This document shows, piece by piece, positions 11,041 to 24,900 of a stretch of DNA of 64,000 nucleotides. The notes under the pieces are model-generated. The model was not told the DNA's origin. It ran no database searches and worked only from the letters and a program-made list of their open reading frames with translations. The position numbers were made by a program, and so were the translations under genes. Origin of the DNA: Stichopus chloronotus (lineage: Eukaryota; Echinodermata; Holothuroidea; Aspidochirotida; Stichopodidae); the NCBI GenBank assembly GCA_021234535.1, contig CM037830.1, positions 5,926,170 to 5,990,169 of the forward strand, given 5' to 3'. Every line of letters begins with the position of its first letter. Within the stretch, counting starts at the first letter, position 1.

Positions 11041-14000
11041 ATTGATGTAACAATTGACGTAACAGAAAAGCACGGTGCGCCGACCGTGACACAATCTCTG
11101 AAATTAACATGTAGATGTAAAAGTGACATCACTAGAAACTGATATCAGGTATGTTCTAGTGTTCTCATTGAAAAAAACGGCAAATTATACCTTGTAAAAC
11201 CATGAGAGTGGATCATGGGGGGGGGGGGGGACGGGAACACGTCCCCCCTCACATTTTTGTAAGAGTGGGACATGTCCAAGATGTCCCCTCTAATTTATTG
11301 AAATTATTAGCCTAACACTGTGGTGAATGGTTAAAATATAGAATCTTGAAGTCACTTCTTGATTTCGGGCGTCCACACCGTCGATTTAATTGTTTAATTC
11401 AAGGTGGTAGCTATGTGGTGACAATAGCATATGTTTTCCGTTGATGAATGGACTGTGGTATTTGTCCTTTGGAGCGTTCCTTGTAACATCGACATGTATG
11501 CGTTATATCCACGTACAGGCCTTAGCACGAAGTGCTCATCTCAAATCAACTTCACTCAACTCTACGTAACGTACGTACGTACGTAAGGCTAGTCCCATGT
11601 TATTACCTGTACCTGTAGTAGTGTAGTATCCGAAGAACCTTTTATCTGAATATTTAGTGAGCCACTTTCCATTTATTTAATTTATTACCCACTACTAGTA
11701 CTACTAGGCTAGAGCGCACTCTAGACCTAGTACGGTTCCACCATCTCACCAAAGTTAATATTGTCGACAACTTACGTTTTTGTCACTTTGATCATAGTAT
11801 TTACAGCTGTTTTTGGGAGTCAGAGAAGTATCAAAGCGCAGATAAAAAAATAACCCTATTATATATTATGTTGGACACATGCAGTCAAAAAGATATTTTT
11901 TATGGAATTTTTCAATGATTGTACGTTTTTAGAATACCCACTGGAGATCAGCCAGGACAATCCCTGATTTTGACTTGCCGGGACATGACGACGAGAGGAT
12001 TCCAACTTTTTACGTAAAAGGTGTAAACAATGTAAAACAAACTGCAAAATTGACACTACATTTTAAAAGGTAAAATTTGACCAAAATATTGCACCCGTTG
12101 TCATGTACAGACACCTTCCAAATGCTTTTTTTTCAAGGGGTGATCCCCTCCCCTTAGAAGGGGTCATCCCCTCCCTTAGATTCCTCCACAGGACGACGAT
12201 TCATACATTGTGAAGAGTCACGTCCCCCTCACTTTTGGAGGTGGCCACGCCCATGCGTAGAACTCTTTGACTGGAAAAAACTCAATATGATTAGGTGGTA
12301 GAGTAACATGTTGACGGGGTCAAAACAATACACTCTGGACTTTGATCTCGGCATGATCTCGGGGCCCATCGAAATGATTTCTTTCTTCTTCTTCTTTTTT
12401 TTTTTTGGTGGGGGGATGTCTTCATGAGGGAGAGACTGAGGTGAAGGATCTTAATGGGCCCTGTATGTATGAGGATCTCAATTTACAGACTTCATCTTAC
12501 TGCATAATCTTAACACGATGTGCTTATTCCACCTGCAATAAGTTTAAACGTTGTGAATAGTAGTTCATGTTATCAACGTACCCCCTCCCAACTCCTCCCT
12601 GAGTATTTTAGTGTATAGGTACAGCCACTACGGCCAGTCCTAAATCCAGGGCTTTTCTATCGGAGGGGGGGGGGGGGGAGGACAGTGGAGGGTAAAGAAC
12701 CTGTTCATGGGGGACATAAAGCCTTTATTTATTTTCTTTAGCCTAATCATATGCCTGGGCGGGGAGGGCACTGCTGCGTCTGATCATAGCTCCGCCACTT
12801 CACAGTGGCCACTCTCATTTTTTCGCAGTATACCTTCCATGTGGTTTAGGGTCCACTTCCTGTAAGTCACACGTCAGTACTATATGGGGAATAATTGATG
12901 GAAACTGGTGCTGTACACTGAATCACAGTACATGACATTAATACCATGATGACTGTGTGGGTGCTAGAAGCCTTTCTGATAATCTTCTGTTTATTTAAGC
13001 GGTATGACCATTGTAAGTTGTTGATTGTAATAGTTATAACTTTGACTGTTTAAAGATGTCTACCTCTCCCTCTCCGCATCAGTATAACTCTCTATTTTCT
13101 TCATTATTTAAGTATTTCTAATCATGCGTTCGTAAGATCTCACGTATTTGATGTCACATTTCGTCTGAAGTGTTAGAAGGTACCATTGCAACTGTCTTCG
13201 CGAGTTTGTTGTGATTGTTAACTTTGGCAGTATAGAGTGATAATTTTTCTTGCTTTTCTTTTTTTTTTTGTCTTTTTTTTTTCGTTTGGAACTACTTCTC
13301 TTTTAAGGTACTACGTCGAATTCCTTCGAATTAACCCTGTCGCTCCAAGCACATCACAGCATGTACCCCCTGATATGTTTCAGTCATGAGAGCATGTAAT
13401 GTTAAATCACAGACTCGGGAAAGAAACGAAAACATTGGTAGCAATGACGCTGTCACAATCCTTACCTCTTCGAGCCGATCATAATCGTAATCAAGAGTTA
13501 CATCCACACAACGGAATCGGCAACAGTAATCTTCAGTCTGACAGTTTTATCCCCCACTTATGGCTGAACGCGAGCATTCTCGAAAAAAAAAACTAGCTAC
13601 TTTCTAACTTACTATTTTCATCTGGTCTGGATCAATAATCCATGGACACAAATTTGTCAACTTGCTGTCGACTTTTGTCGAAGAACAAAGAACAATTCCT
13701 GTTGAAAAATAGCATTCAAACATGTACGTTACAAAAGGAAACAGAGTTGCAGTATTGATCCACGTTTACAGCATTAATGAGCTTGGATAGCTTCTCGATT
13801 TAATAATGGAACCCTCCATATGCTCGTAAAGTGGCCTCATTTTCAGTCTACAAATTACCCTACACTGCCTATTCCGTGCTAGAACATCTTTTAGCGAAAC
13901 AGGTTGGGAGAACATTGGGTCCTTGAGTTAACAACTACATAAAGCGTTTGAAAAACAATGAATGCCTTGCATTTGGATCAGTAACTCATTCTGTGGAACA

Positions 14001-17000
14001 GTTTTGCACATGCTAATTGGAGTCAGAATACAATATAAACCTTCGGGTACTGAAACATACCTGTTGTTATTGTTGCACCAATGTTCTCCATATGCAATGA
14101 GAGGTTCCCATGAATATAGGTGTATGGAATGCATTGCAAAGGCTCGGAGATGCTAGGTATGAGAAGGGGTTGTGGGGGGGGGGGGGAGGGATTCCACAAG
14201 GTGAAGAGGAGTACATTTGTAGAGAGACCCAAATAGTGCCTCATTACCCATTTTTCTGTTTTGTCTATATTACGTGGATATAACGTCAGGTGATTCGGAG
14301 AAGGGAGAATTCGCCAATTTTTTTTTTTATAAGAAACAATGAATAAAATACCTTTGTGTTGGCCTAAATCGGATAGTTTAAAAGTCTGATGTATATGGGA
14401 AGTTACCGTGGTGTCGTATCTTGATTTGCTGGCTAACGTACGGTACCGAATGTTGCACTTTTGTGTTGACTACCTGGCTAACTTGTTGTAGGGTCGGTTT
14501 ACCAAAAGCAAGTCAGTGGATAACAAGCTTCAGTTGTTTATGGGTTTTAAGAGGGTGTTCCTTAACATCCAGTGTCCGCTGAAGAATGTTCTTAATGTAA
14601 ACCAGTGAGCCTGGGTGCTGTGCAAGGTTTCTTCGAAACACAATGGATAGCTCCACCGTATGGACACCATCGGTCACCCATGGGCCGGAAGTTCTACACC
14701 ATGAACGGACTTTGGCATACATACTTAAAATTGCAAGTATGTACTGACTTGAAGACAATTCCACGTTTTTAATTAAGTGCATGGATACACTGTTTGAACA
14801 ATGGAAGGAAAATTTGGCATTTCTATTCATACTACATACATACACATATTTGTTCGAGAACTTTTAGGCACTGCCGTCTTTATAAAGCAAGTCTAATCGA
14901 GGCAGGGAGTCTATCACACAATTTTAGCGGTGTCTTCATGTTTTTTCCCTTTTGTTCTATTTCCTTATTGTCGGTCTTTGAGAAACAAAGATAAATTAGA
15001 TAAATAGGTCAAGGTTAGTTCAATGATAAGTTTTCAAGAAATAGTATAATCGAATTTGCAGAATATTCTGTAGTTGTAAAGGCATTTCATATTTGAGGAT
15101 GTATGTTGGATTCTGTAACCATGGTGATGCCTTTGTTTTTGGGGACTTTCGGGCTATGCAATCTGATGAACATCTTATAGTAAAGAGAACATCGTAATAT
15201 AGTCCTACAGAGGCAAACTGAGTAAATATCGCACACAGATGTGTGAGGAAGATCCATTCAAACGTTGAAAACACCTGAGTGCAATTAAATGTATATATAC
15301 CATACTTTACTAATATTAATTTGTCTGTGATATGACCACGGCATTGTATTTCTTTTTTACCTCAAGTCGAGCCACTGTTTGGTCTCAAATCGAGTTGTCA
15401 GTTTAAAATAGAGGGAGCCATTTACCTATACCTCGATCCGAAAAGAAATCTGTTCCCCTCCCAGTGTGAATTTGTACTGTTTCATGCTCTTTTGTGAGGT
15501 TGAGAGGGAGCTGTCACTAAGTGTCCTTTTGGGGTTCTCTATATAGGAACACTGGTGACATTTGTAGACTATGGAACGCCAAGTATTTAAAGAGCTTATC
15601 AACACCTTGATATTGTAACAAACTTATGTTAAAAAATGACGTAATTAAGCATTCGTGAATTAAAAGCAATGAAACGGTTTGAATTGATCTACATATGTAA
15701 GTCTTCCATGTAAAATACGGTCAATTTACACACTTTATCTTAATCACGTACAGCTTTTCTTTAACTACAATACATTAGTAGCAATGATGTTAATGGGAAG
15801 GAAGGACAGGTGGAAAAACAATGTTTAGTAAACATTTAGAAGCTGGGGCCGAACCCTCTCCCCTACCATATACACATCTAAAAAAAAAGGGGGGGGGGGG
15901 TAAATAACCTTTGAAAGTTCGGTGCTTGTTGGGAGACTATCTATGCATTCATTATAGAGCAAACTTCTCTGATAAAAGACTAGTCGTCTCTAGTCGCACA
16001 ACAGTAAAAGCTCCACTCTATCATCTATTAACTTCATGTGCCTTCAGAGTCAAAACCACAGACAGTACATTTGGCAACTACACTTCTTTATTTTATGGGG
16101 TGTTTGTGGGTGGACCGGAAACACTTCGACCCACCAATCGCTGGTAGATTTCCATCAGTTACACTCATAATAACCACACTATGATAATTCGATCACTAAG
16201 TTTTAAATTAGATTTTTTTTTAATATATCTCCTACCACTGCTGATCTGAAGGGTGGTATTCTGCTGGAGCTTTGCCTCTGTGTCCCGATCGCATTTTGAT
16301 TCATATAGATTCCCACTGCACGCACTCACGTGTTGCCTTTCAATAGACTCTGGACTTGTCGAAGCCTCTCCTAAAGTCTACCCTAAGTCCATTACGTTGA
16401 TCAGACCGCAAAAAAAAAAAAGAAAAAAAAAAGAAAGAGGAAACTCTTAACTTCACAGTTGGTTCTTGCGTGTACACTTTAGATGTGACTGTATATTCGT
16501 TACACATACACCCGGGTATTACTTATTTGAATTTAGACAAGAATTACGGCCTGCTGTGTTTAAGTAACTCAATCGGTTCATATATCTGTCGCTGCACATT
16601 AATAACATAATACAAAACGTTTAGCAAGTGTACCTCAGCAACCCTGGTGTTTTGATCCCGACATGAATTGGACTAAATGTCACACCGTGAGACTACAGAC
16701 AAACAGACATGATGAAAATAAGTAAACTACAATAAAGCAAAGAAGAGACATCCTTTCTACAGGTCTTCATGAGCCACGTTCCCGCCAATGATGTTTTTCA
16801 CTTTATTACAACAATGGAGCGCGTCAATTGTTTAAAGGTCTAACCAAGCCCGACAGGACAATCCGACTTCGACAATGTTGCTTAATCTCATGCTTGTTTA
16901 TCGGTTCCCATGGTAACACAGAACGGACTAACGTAATAGACTACCCACATCGCACAGAAGAGATTCACCCCTTCGCCCGTATGCTGTCTGGTCGAATCAA

Positions 17001-20000
17001 TCTTTTAAGTTTCACCTCATACAGCTATGCAGAATACGGCCGATTCAGTGAGTGAAATAAGTATACCTATAGTTTAGCGCGGTTGGAGTTCCATATCACA
17101 ATGCTCTAATGACTTTTCAATCGACTCGTACCCCTCCCACCAAAGCTCTCTCACACCCATCACCCCCCCCCCCATCCCCATCCCCTCCTTCCAATGGCAC
17201 ACATAAGTCATTTCTGAAATATGGATATGCAGGTTATCGTGAAACGTTGATAACTTTTATTAATTCAAGAAAACTTGAACTTCTTTTTTTTTTTGGCAAA
17301 AGGTCTCCCAAATATTTCTGACAACTATTACAATCGCAATTAATCACATGTAAATGACATGAATTGGGTTGCTTATTTTGACTTTATTGTATTGGAGGTG
17401 TGTGGGGAGTAATAACGGCAAAATCAAAAGTTAATAATACCAGAAATATGAGAAAAGCTACTGCCCAAGTGGTCTCTGTTTTGTCCATTTTCTCTCCAGT
17501 GGTGAATGAAATCATGGGGATATTTCATAAACTCATTTTATCCAGTAGTGTAGCAACATGATTTTGAGTAGAGGGGGGGGGGGGGGTGGAGACATTGGAT
17601 AAGAAGCAACTGTATGCTCCCCACACGACAACCGTGCATAAAGGAAAAGGATTTGGCATGTGGTAAAAAGAGCACTGTGGAAGGGGGCGTTGGCATTTAG
17701 CAACAAAATTCAGGGAGGGATTGAGGAGGACAAAGCCCCTGGAAGCTCAGAACAGAGTGTTAGCATATTTAAGCCCTTAAAAATGCTTACAACCATTTCC
17801 CTGATATGTAATTTATGCGGTTTCCACCTCAAGATCTTTTTGACATCTACGCGGACAAAGTCCCAAATATTACAGTTTTTGTTCATGGTTGTCAAAAAAT
17901 ACATTTTAGTGACAAGAGCATGTAACTCCTCAAAAACAAAAACAAAAACCAAAAAACGACTTGCCAAATCAATACATATGAACAGAGACCTACCTTGGTC
18001 AATCTTTCCGAAAAACTTACGTCGTTTTTCTATTATTTTTTTTTTCTGTTTAACTTCAAGTTTAGAGAAATCCCTGATCTTTGTCTGATGCCTCTTTATT
18101 TTGAAAACATGCACGTACGTGTAAAAGACCATGAACCTCGGGGTTACCAGCGGCAAGTGGCAAAACAACCTAGCTTTCCGCCATACTGAGAGAAGGATGT
18201 ATATGCAGCTCTATGGTTTTCACTAGGATTTTGTCAACTATACGTCAATTTGTAATTATAAAAATTACAGCGGTTTATCATTATCAGGAAATAGTATGCG
18301 GAAATTAACCGTAGATTTTGCAAAAAAAATGTTTTAATTGTAGTAATGAGCTATGCGCGATTTTTTTCTTTAAATTTTAACTTTTGAGGAGGGAATTTGC
18401 CAGGTCATTGTAAAGCTCTTAATAAATCAAATGTTGTCAGCATTTTGGAAGGACTAGGCCTACTTAATGTTAAGAAAATATACAGTTGGATTTGGGAGAA
18501 TTTTTTAGGGGGAGCAATGCCCCCATCCTTGGCACGGGGCGGGGGGCGTTTCCTATGTCTATGATTTTATCTATCATTGATGATGTAAACAAGAATGCTC
18601 GGTAAAATAATACCGTAACGATCTAAGCGAAAACCGCTAGATCGGAAATAAAGTTGTGTGTCAATTTGATGTGAAACGTTTCTTTTTAACCAGCAAAGTT
18701 AATCACGTGGTGCATGAAACGTCACGTGCGCAGCTTCTATAGCGTTGGTCCAGACGATACATATCAAGTAAATGTAAACTTTATGATAAGATATATTGGC
18801 TACCATTATTGGATGTTGCTTAATTTACTAAAGGCATTCGGATTTTCTCAGATGTCATTAGTCTTCATACTTCTTTGTTAGACAATAATCATTAGACAAT
18901 GAAATGGCTTAATGAGAGTCACATGACACTAAGGGTAACAGGAGAGGAATGTGAAATTTTGATGAAAGGTGACCGTATTTGGATTTAGAGTAATTATGAC
19001 TCATTTTCGGTGGTATTTTTTTTTTTTTAGTTTGCCTCATGACTGAATGGCTGACGTCATGAGAAACATATACACTATTCTATGTATTCCTTTGGCGTTT
19101 ACTGTTAGAAAAGTCAAAACCAAAAATATAGTTAGGCTTACACTATTTTACTTGTCGTTCATATCTGTGTGGTCCGAAATACACATTACAAAATGCATAC
19201 TTTCAGACGTACACAAAAATTTATTGTTGTGTGACTCACATTTATCATGGGATTGGAGGGTCGGATGTCCAACCACTCTCCCTATCCATCGTCCACCCAT
19301 TTACCCTCTCCTTCCTGCCCCCCCCCCCTCCCCTGGAACCTTTAGATGCGTTTCTAGTTTTCCGTCGGCTACCGTTCATCTTCTTCTGGTAAACCCTATG
19401 ATCCTATTTCAGCAATGGTGTTGCAGGGTGACGAGCAAAGTTCATTGCCTCCGGCAAAGTGCACTGAAATTTGTAATATTCGACTGAACGAGTGACAATT
19501 TTCATACCAAAAAAAAATGTGGTTGTCATTCCATCCCTGGGTAACAAGTGGTTGGTCCTTAATATTAACACCATCGAAAGCAATAATACCCATAATAAAA
19601 AGAAAACCCGTGAGGAGCCCATCCATGCAAAGCATGGTTATTGTTTCCAGACCCTTGTCAGGATAGAATTTTTTTAGTGATGGTCGACACAGACAGCTGA
19701 CCATTACAATGACCATTTAGAATATAATGTAGACCTCAAAGGGACTTTTTCCGAAACCTGTCGGCTGGCATACGATGAGAAATGATGAGAAACCATGAAA
19801 GTTAAAACTGACCTTTCCTCCCTATGATACAATGTAGACGCACCGGTGACACTGATTTTACTTTGTATACACACTGTGGAGGACCCATATTTTGTAACAG
19901 ATCTGTTACTAAGAGATAGACATTGGTTTGTGTGTCTATGTGCGCGTATGTGTGTGCGTGGGGGGGAGGAGGGGGTTGTAAGTGAATTTCACTTAGAGCA

Positions 20001-21757
20001 CTTAGGGCACTGAGTGAGAACGGCTGTAATGGCAACTCCTTTTTTACATAACAAAATGTCACTTTTTTCCTGTTTACCCTTTGTCAAGGCCTTTTTTTCA
20101 GAAACATTTTTTCACCATAATCCATCTGTGTTAATAGTAGGACCTATTTAACGTTTGAATAGAATGACCAATTGTGGATCGCACTTGAGCTTACCTTTGT
20201 CAAATGCTCATTATGTGAGAGAGTAATGTTTCTTTACATTACCAAGATATTCTTAATCACAAAACTCTTATTCTCTAAATCCTGTCATGATTTCATAGTC
20301 ATTTTATCCTGCAAAGTAGTTTTCTCTCTCTGCTGTTCGACCCTAGCCTAAATTGCGATTTTTTTTTTCATCAGCATTAAAAGACATGGTCGTCTAGTAA
20401 TATGAGCTCCAATCACATGATGTTTGGATACAAGTATATTTCCTGTGACACAACTTTCTAACTCTATTGAAATCACACATGTAATTTCATGGGGGCCATG
20501 CATGGCATTATCGCATAATACCAATGCATGGGCATTATCGCTTTGCCATGTACACTGGGACTTCTGGGTGTGTGTTATCACTTAAGCTCAAACCTTAGAG
20601 TTCTTCTCTGAAATTTCTCTACTCATACAGCTGTGACGCATAGGACTCGAATACTCACTGGGATTCGAATAAATTTCCTTTGAACTCACTCTCGATTCAG
20701 GCTAGAAGTTTCTCCAATTTTAGCGAAATTATCACTACGATGTGAAGAAGCTTACACAACAATGTGTGTGGCAAAAGTGTTATTTGACTGGGAAATAATG
20801 CTGGTTTCACACAGTGACCATGTAGCAGGTAAGTAAAGTTACCTCACATAAGTTACTATCATTCCATCGGCACCAAACTCGGTTTGGATTCGAATGTCGA
20901 GGACTCGGTTTTGGTTGGTCTGAAAATGTTTTGGACCTGCCTCTTACCAGTCTGAATAGACTTCAGCAATGAACACATCCACCAGTCACCCCCCCCTTTC
21001 CCGCTTTCTACATCCTCCCATTCTATTCACTGACGATCTTTTCATATAAAGGTCTACATGGAGGCAGAATGCAGTTGTGTTACAGTGAAAAAAAAAATGC
21101 CAATACCCTTCTTTAATGTGAACATTTACATATTGATTTTACTGTTACGACTAGTATGTCCACCAGTCCGTCAATCTACCTGTTTGTCAATCAAACTGGA
21201 TTAGTTACTTATCACTTGTGAATTGTTTGTTTTCTCGCGCAATGCTGTTTCAGATTTAAATACACTTACCATTCCAAAAAAAAGCCTGAAATGTGACAAT
21301 ATCAAATTAGAGGTTTAACAATGCCATCACAGTCATCCCCATTTAAAGGTACCCAGAGTACTAACTCTTGTCTGGAGAGTTATGTATTTGTTATTATAAG
21401 AGTAAAGAGCTCCCTTTAAAGCTAGTGAACCAAACATTAGTTTTGTGTCACCAAAATAAAACAAATGTTAGAGGGCAGTTGAAATAGTAATTGAACCACA
21501 TTGCACAAGGTACGAGCACTTCAAGAAATATGTAGACCTTTACTTTCACGAGATGCACTAAATCTAGCCTACATAGTCTGGATAATAATGTATTCACGGG
21601 AACATAAGCAGGATTTTCTAAAGGATGTGTCTTTACCTGAGAACATCAAGCGCTGTCTCGCGGAGTCGCTCCCCATACGGGCAGGGGACATGGGGGGAGT
21701 GCATATTATATTTGCTTGTATAAAGGCTTGTCATTCTAGTACCACTGCCTTTGATTT
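11041..21757. other. Long intergenic stretch, no supported gene
   Basis: Contains G runs of 12-14 bases (11217-11230, 12665-12678, 14174-14186, 15889-15900, 17573-17586), an ACGT tetranucleotide tract (11564-11584), polypyrimidine runs (12380-12406, 13257-13281) and AT-rich unique sequence. Overlapping frames of 140-150 codons on both strands at 17660-18168 lack any recognisable domain and have low-complexity lysine/phenylalanine composition typical of AT-rich noise. Confidence 0.45.
11564..11584. repeat. ACGT tetranucleotide repeat
   Basis: One ACGT, one extra base pair of A, then four uninterrupted ACGT units (11569-11584). Each unit is self-complementary. Confidence 0.88.
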
Positions 21758-21780
21758 CAGTGTAATGCGTTATTACACTG
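21758..21780. repeat. Perfect 9-bp hairpin
   Basis: CAGTGTAAT, a 5-base loop, then ATTACACTG. It is small and may be chance. Confidence 0.6.
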
Positions 21781-21895
21781 GCAATATAACTGTTAAGATA
21801 TCGAATCCACACATCTTGTGTAAGCAGAGTTGATAAATATATACGTATATATACCAAAAACAGTTTATTCATTATTCATACCTAAAAACAGGTTA

Positions 21896-21933
21896 TTTCA
21901 CTAGTAATCACTACGGTGATTACTATAGTGAAA
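21896..21933. repeat. Hairpin with 2-base bulge
   Basis: A 16-base arm beginning TTTCACTAGTAATCAC pairs with an 18-base arm GTGATTACTATAGTGAAA around a 4-base centre. It lies 116 bp from another perfect hairpin, at the edge of an AT-rich patch. Confidence 0.65.
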
Positions 21934-24900
21934 GTGGTAATTCTAATTTGGGGTATGGGGGTGCGCATCAATTTGGAGTTTGCCGGCCCGGGGAGAGGTC
22001 AAATGGCTAGGGGTGGCCTCTCCCTTTTGACCTTTTTTGCGTTTTTCAAGTGCTACGTGCCTGTTAATCTTCAAGAGAAACTGTGCCCACTATTTATGTC
22101 ACATTTAAATTCCCCGAAGACATTCAATAATTTGAGTTACAAAAGCAGAAGGTGTTGGAATCATGCTGCCACCCTGTGAGAGTGTAGACTTACAGTGCAG
22201 GGATAATGTGCTAAAACTGGAAGAAGGATAAAAAATATTAGAATTCATGGATAAATCGTGTCGACAAATCGATGGCTTTTTCAACCATTTCCCACATACT
22301 GGCTATGTCAAGAAGCCAACAGCGTAAACGTATACCAAGTGATCGGACTTAACTAATTATTCGATGACACTGCTCTATCTTTTTCAGTGACGACGGGATA
22401 TACGAAATGTTACATCTTTTGAGTCGAGACTTAACACAGCGGGGATTCACCAGTGACACGTCTGGGGTTTTTAGGCGGACATGCGGAAGGGGGGGGGGGA
22501 GTGGGGGTCATAAACTTTCTTAAACTGTATTGGATGCCATTCACAACCAGTGACAAAGTTGCAGCAACGGTCGAATGGCCTTGTAGTTCCCAGTGCAAGG
22601 ACCGGAAGTTGGTCATGAGGAAGAAAAGCTTGTCTATGTCGAGTATTGTAGTAAATCCACCAATGTCCACAGCGTGTCCGTTTTACTAGCATGGGATGTT
22701 AACTGGTCGCGTAGTAAACCCCTAATGGAGTAAATCAAACACAAAATGCGGGACAGCAACTGTTAAAGCTACAATCTTTAAGGATTAGCAGACCAATTTT
22801 ATCTCTCCCTATTTCTACCATCAACAAAAACCACGCAACTTCTGTGTGCTCTGCAGATAACTTTATCATCACCCCTTGTTTTTCTGTAGTAACTCATATG
22901 GAAAGCAAAGCAAATTACGTTGTAGCTTCAGTATCTGAGAATAAAAGGGGGCTTCAAATACTGGATGTGTAAGAACAAATTTCATTACGAAATGTGAACA
23001 CGCTGAAAATTAAGCAACACAAACGATGCCTCTAACAGTAAATTAATGCATAGAGGGCTAAATCTTCTTCACCTATCATGAGTTTCTTTGGTCACCATCA
23101 TTTACAGTTTACTGGCAGATTTTTCTTGAAATTTTAATGGCGGATTGAAACGGGTATCTGGCTTACGGTATACGCTTTGCAGAATCGTGTCCAGCCTATT
23201 TTGGGGGTGGGCCTACACGGGGGTTGATGGGAAAAGGAATAGTACACACATTTCTGTTTCCACTAGTGTACAGTCATTTCCATTCTTTACGAGAGTAGAA
23301 TGAAATTTGATCATTTCTACACAAGCGTTATTCCCAACTTCCCCGGAACAGACTCATATTTCACTTAATCACTTTTTTCATTTCCCAGTGTTCTTAGCCT
23401 ACCCAAAGACTTTCAAAACTGACGTTGCATTTGTTTCCACCAGCAGATGACTAACACTTGGTGGGTGACTAAACGTCAACTTTCATTGTAGTGTTGCAAG
23501 TTTTTCTGTGTGAACATAATGACCCGTGCCGGCGATGTAGACATTTTTACTTCATTTCTTGCGTGCCATCACAAAACACTACGTTGATCGAACACATAGG
23601 CCTACACACATCGAACAACTTTCTCCACCCCAGTTCACCTTTTTCCTCTTTCGGCATTCTCATCTATGTAGCCCTCTCTTCCAAACTGCAGTGGGATGCT
23701 TATATCGATGTTGTAAGCCTACAGATACAGCTATCTTAATGAATCTGTATCAACGGTAACACGATGTATTGACCATACTTCCATTACACAGTCCTCGAAA
23801 TGTTGTAGGCCCATACCGAAACTCTGAACTTGCTTGTTACGTAATCGGCTCATTTTTCGTGGAGGTTGTCTTCCATATCTGCACGTTCACAAAGTGAACA
23901 ATTGCATACTTTCATATTACTTCATACAGACACAGTTTGACACATACTGCAGTAAATTAATAATGTCTGTTGTCAGGCATTGTATTATGTTTTCTCTGAA
24001 ATATCTATAATGAAAAACCTCTAAGAAGTTTGAGATATGTTAGCGGACAAAATAACAAAAAAGAAGAAACATGAAACTTACCCCGAAAATGCGCTGACTA
24101 GAAAGACCGTTACAACGAAACAGAAGAATCGCCTAATGCACCGCAAGAACATCATCGGGACGGTCAAACCGTGAATTATTAAGGCGGCTCTTGCCCGTGT
24201 ACAGACCAATGAATATATTCCTCTTTGTATTCACTGTTTAAGTTGCAATCGAAAGACCAAACAAAAACAGAATCGGCTGCAAACATATGGGAGTCGCTTT
24301 TTATGATATGATGCGTATAGATTATTAAACAAAGTTATCAGAAGGGGATGACAGACTTAAAGTATCTTGTTTGCGAACGGCACATATAGTAATATGGCAG
24401 CTCATTAAACAAAGCTTCGATGATTGTTTAATATACGTTTAGCTTATTCAAAGATATTCCTCGACAAACAAGGCTTCGGAAAGGAATATCACATCCAAAG
24501 TAAAAGGAAAACTGATATCAAAAGAAGAAAAGAAAGAGAAACATTCTTCTAAGTTCTCTCTGAACTTTTCTTTTGGTCAACCGATTCCAGACGGTGAACA
24601 CAAACAATATGAAACAAATGGTTCTTTCGTCAGTACGGTATTTTTGCTGTCCTACCTATGTTTTTCAATTCATTCGATTTGGGTGGTTTACTTTCCGAAA
24701 GCGATGAAAAAACATGACTTCTTTTCTTTTCACTGTTTTCGATTCACTCTGGAATGTCCAAAGTTCTTTTTTAGATGTCACAACAAACTAGTGAAACGAA
24801 ACCGCAGCAACCATTAGAATAGAGAGAAGGAAGAGCAGAGACGTTAACGGTTTCTGATTTGATTTGGTACCCCAGACGATGCTTCGCGTATTCCTCTCAG

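Noticed and set aside
17660..18168. Overlapping 142- and 152-codon frames on opposite strands
   Set aside because: Lys/Phe/Val-rich, no domain, no splice context; expected from AT-rich DNA with few stops.
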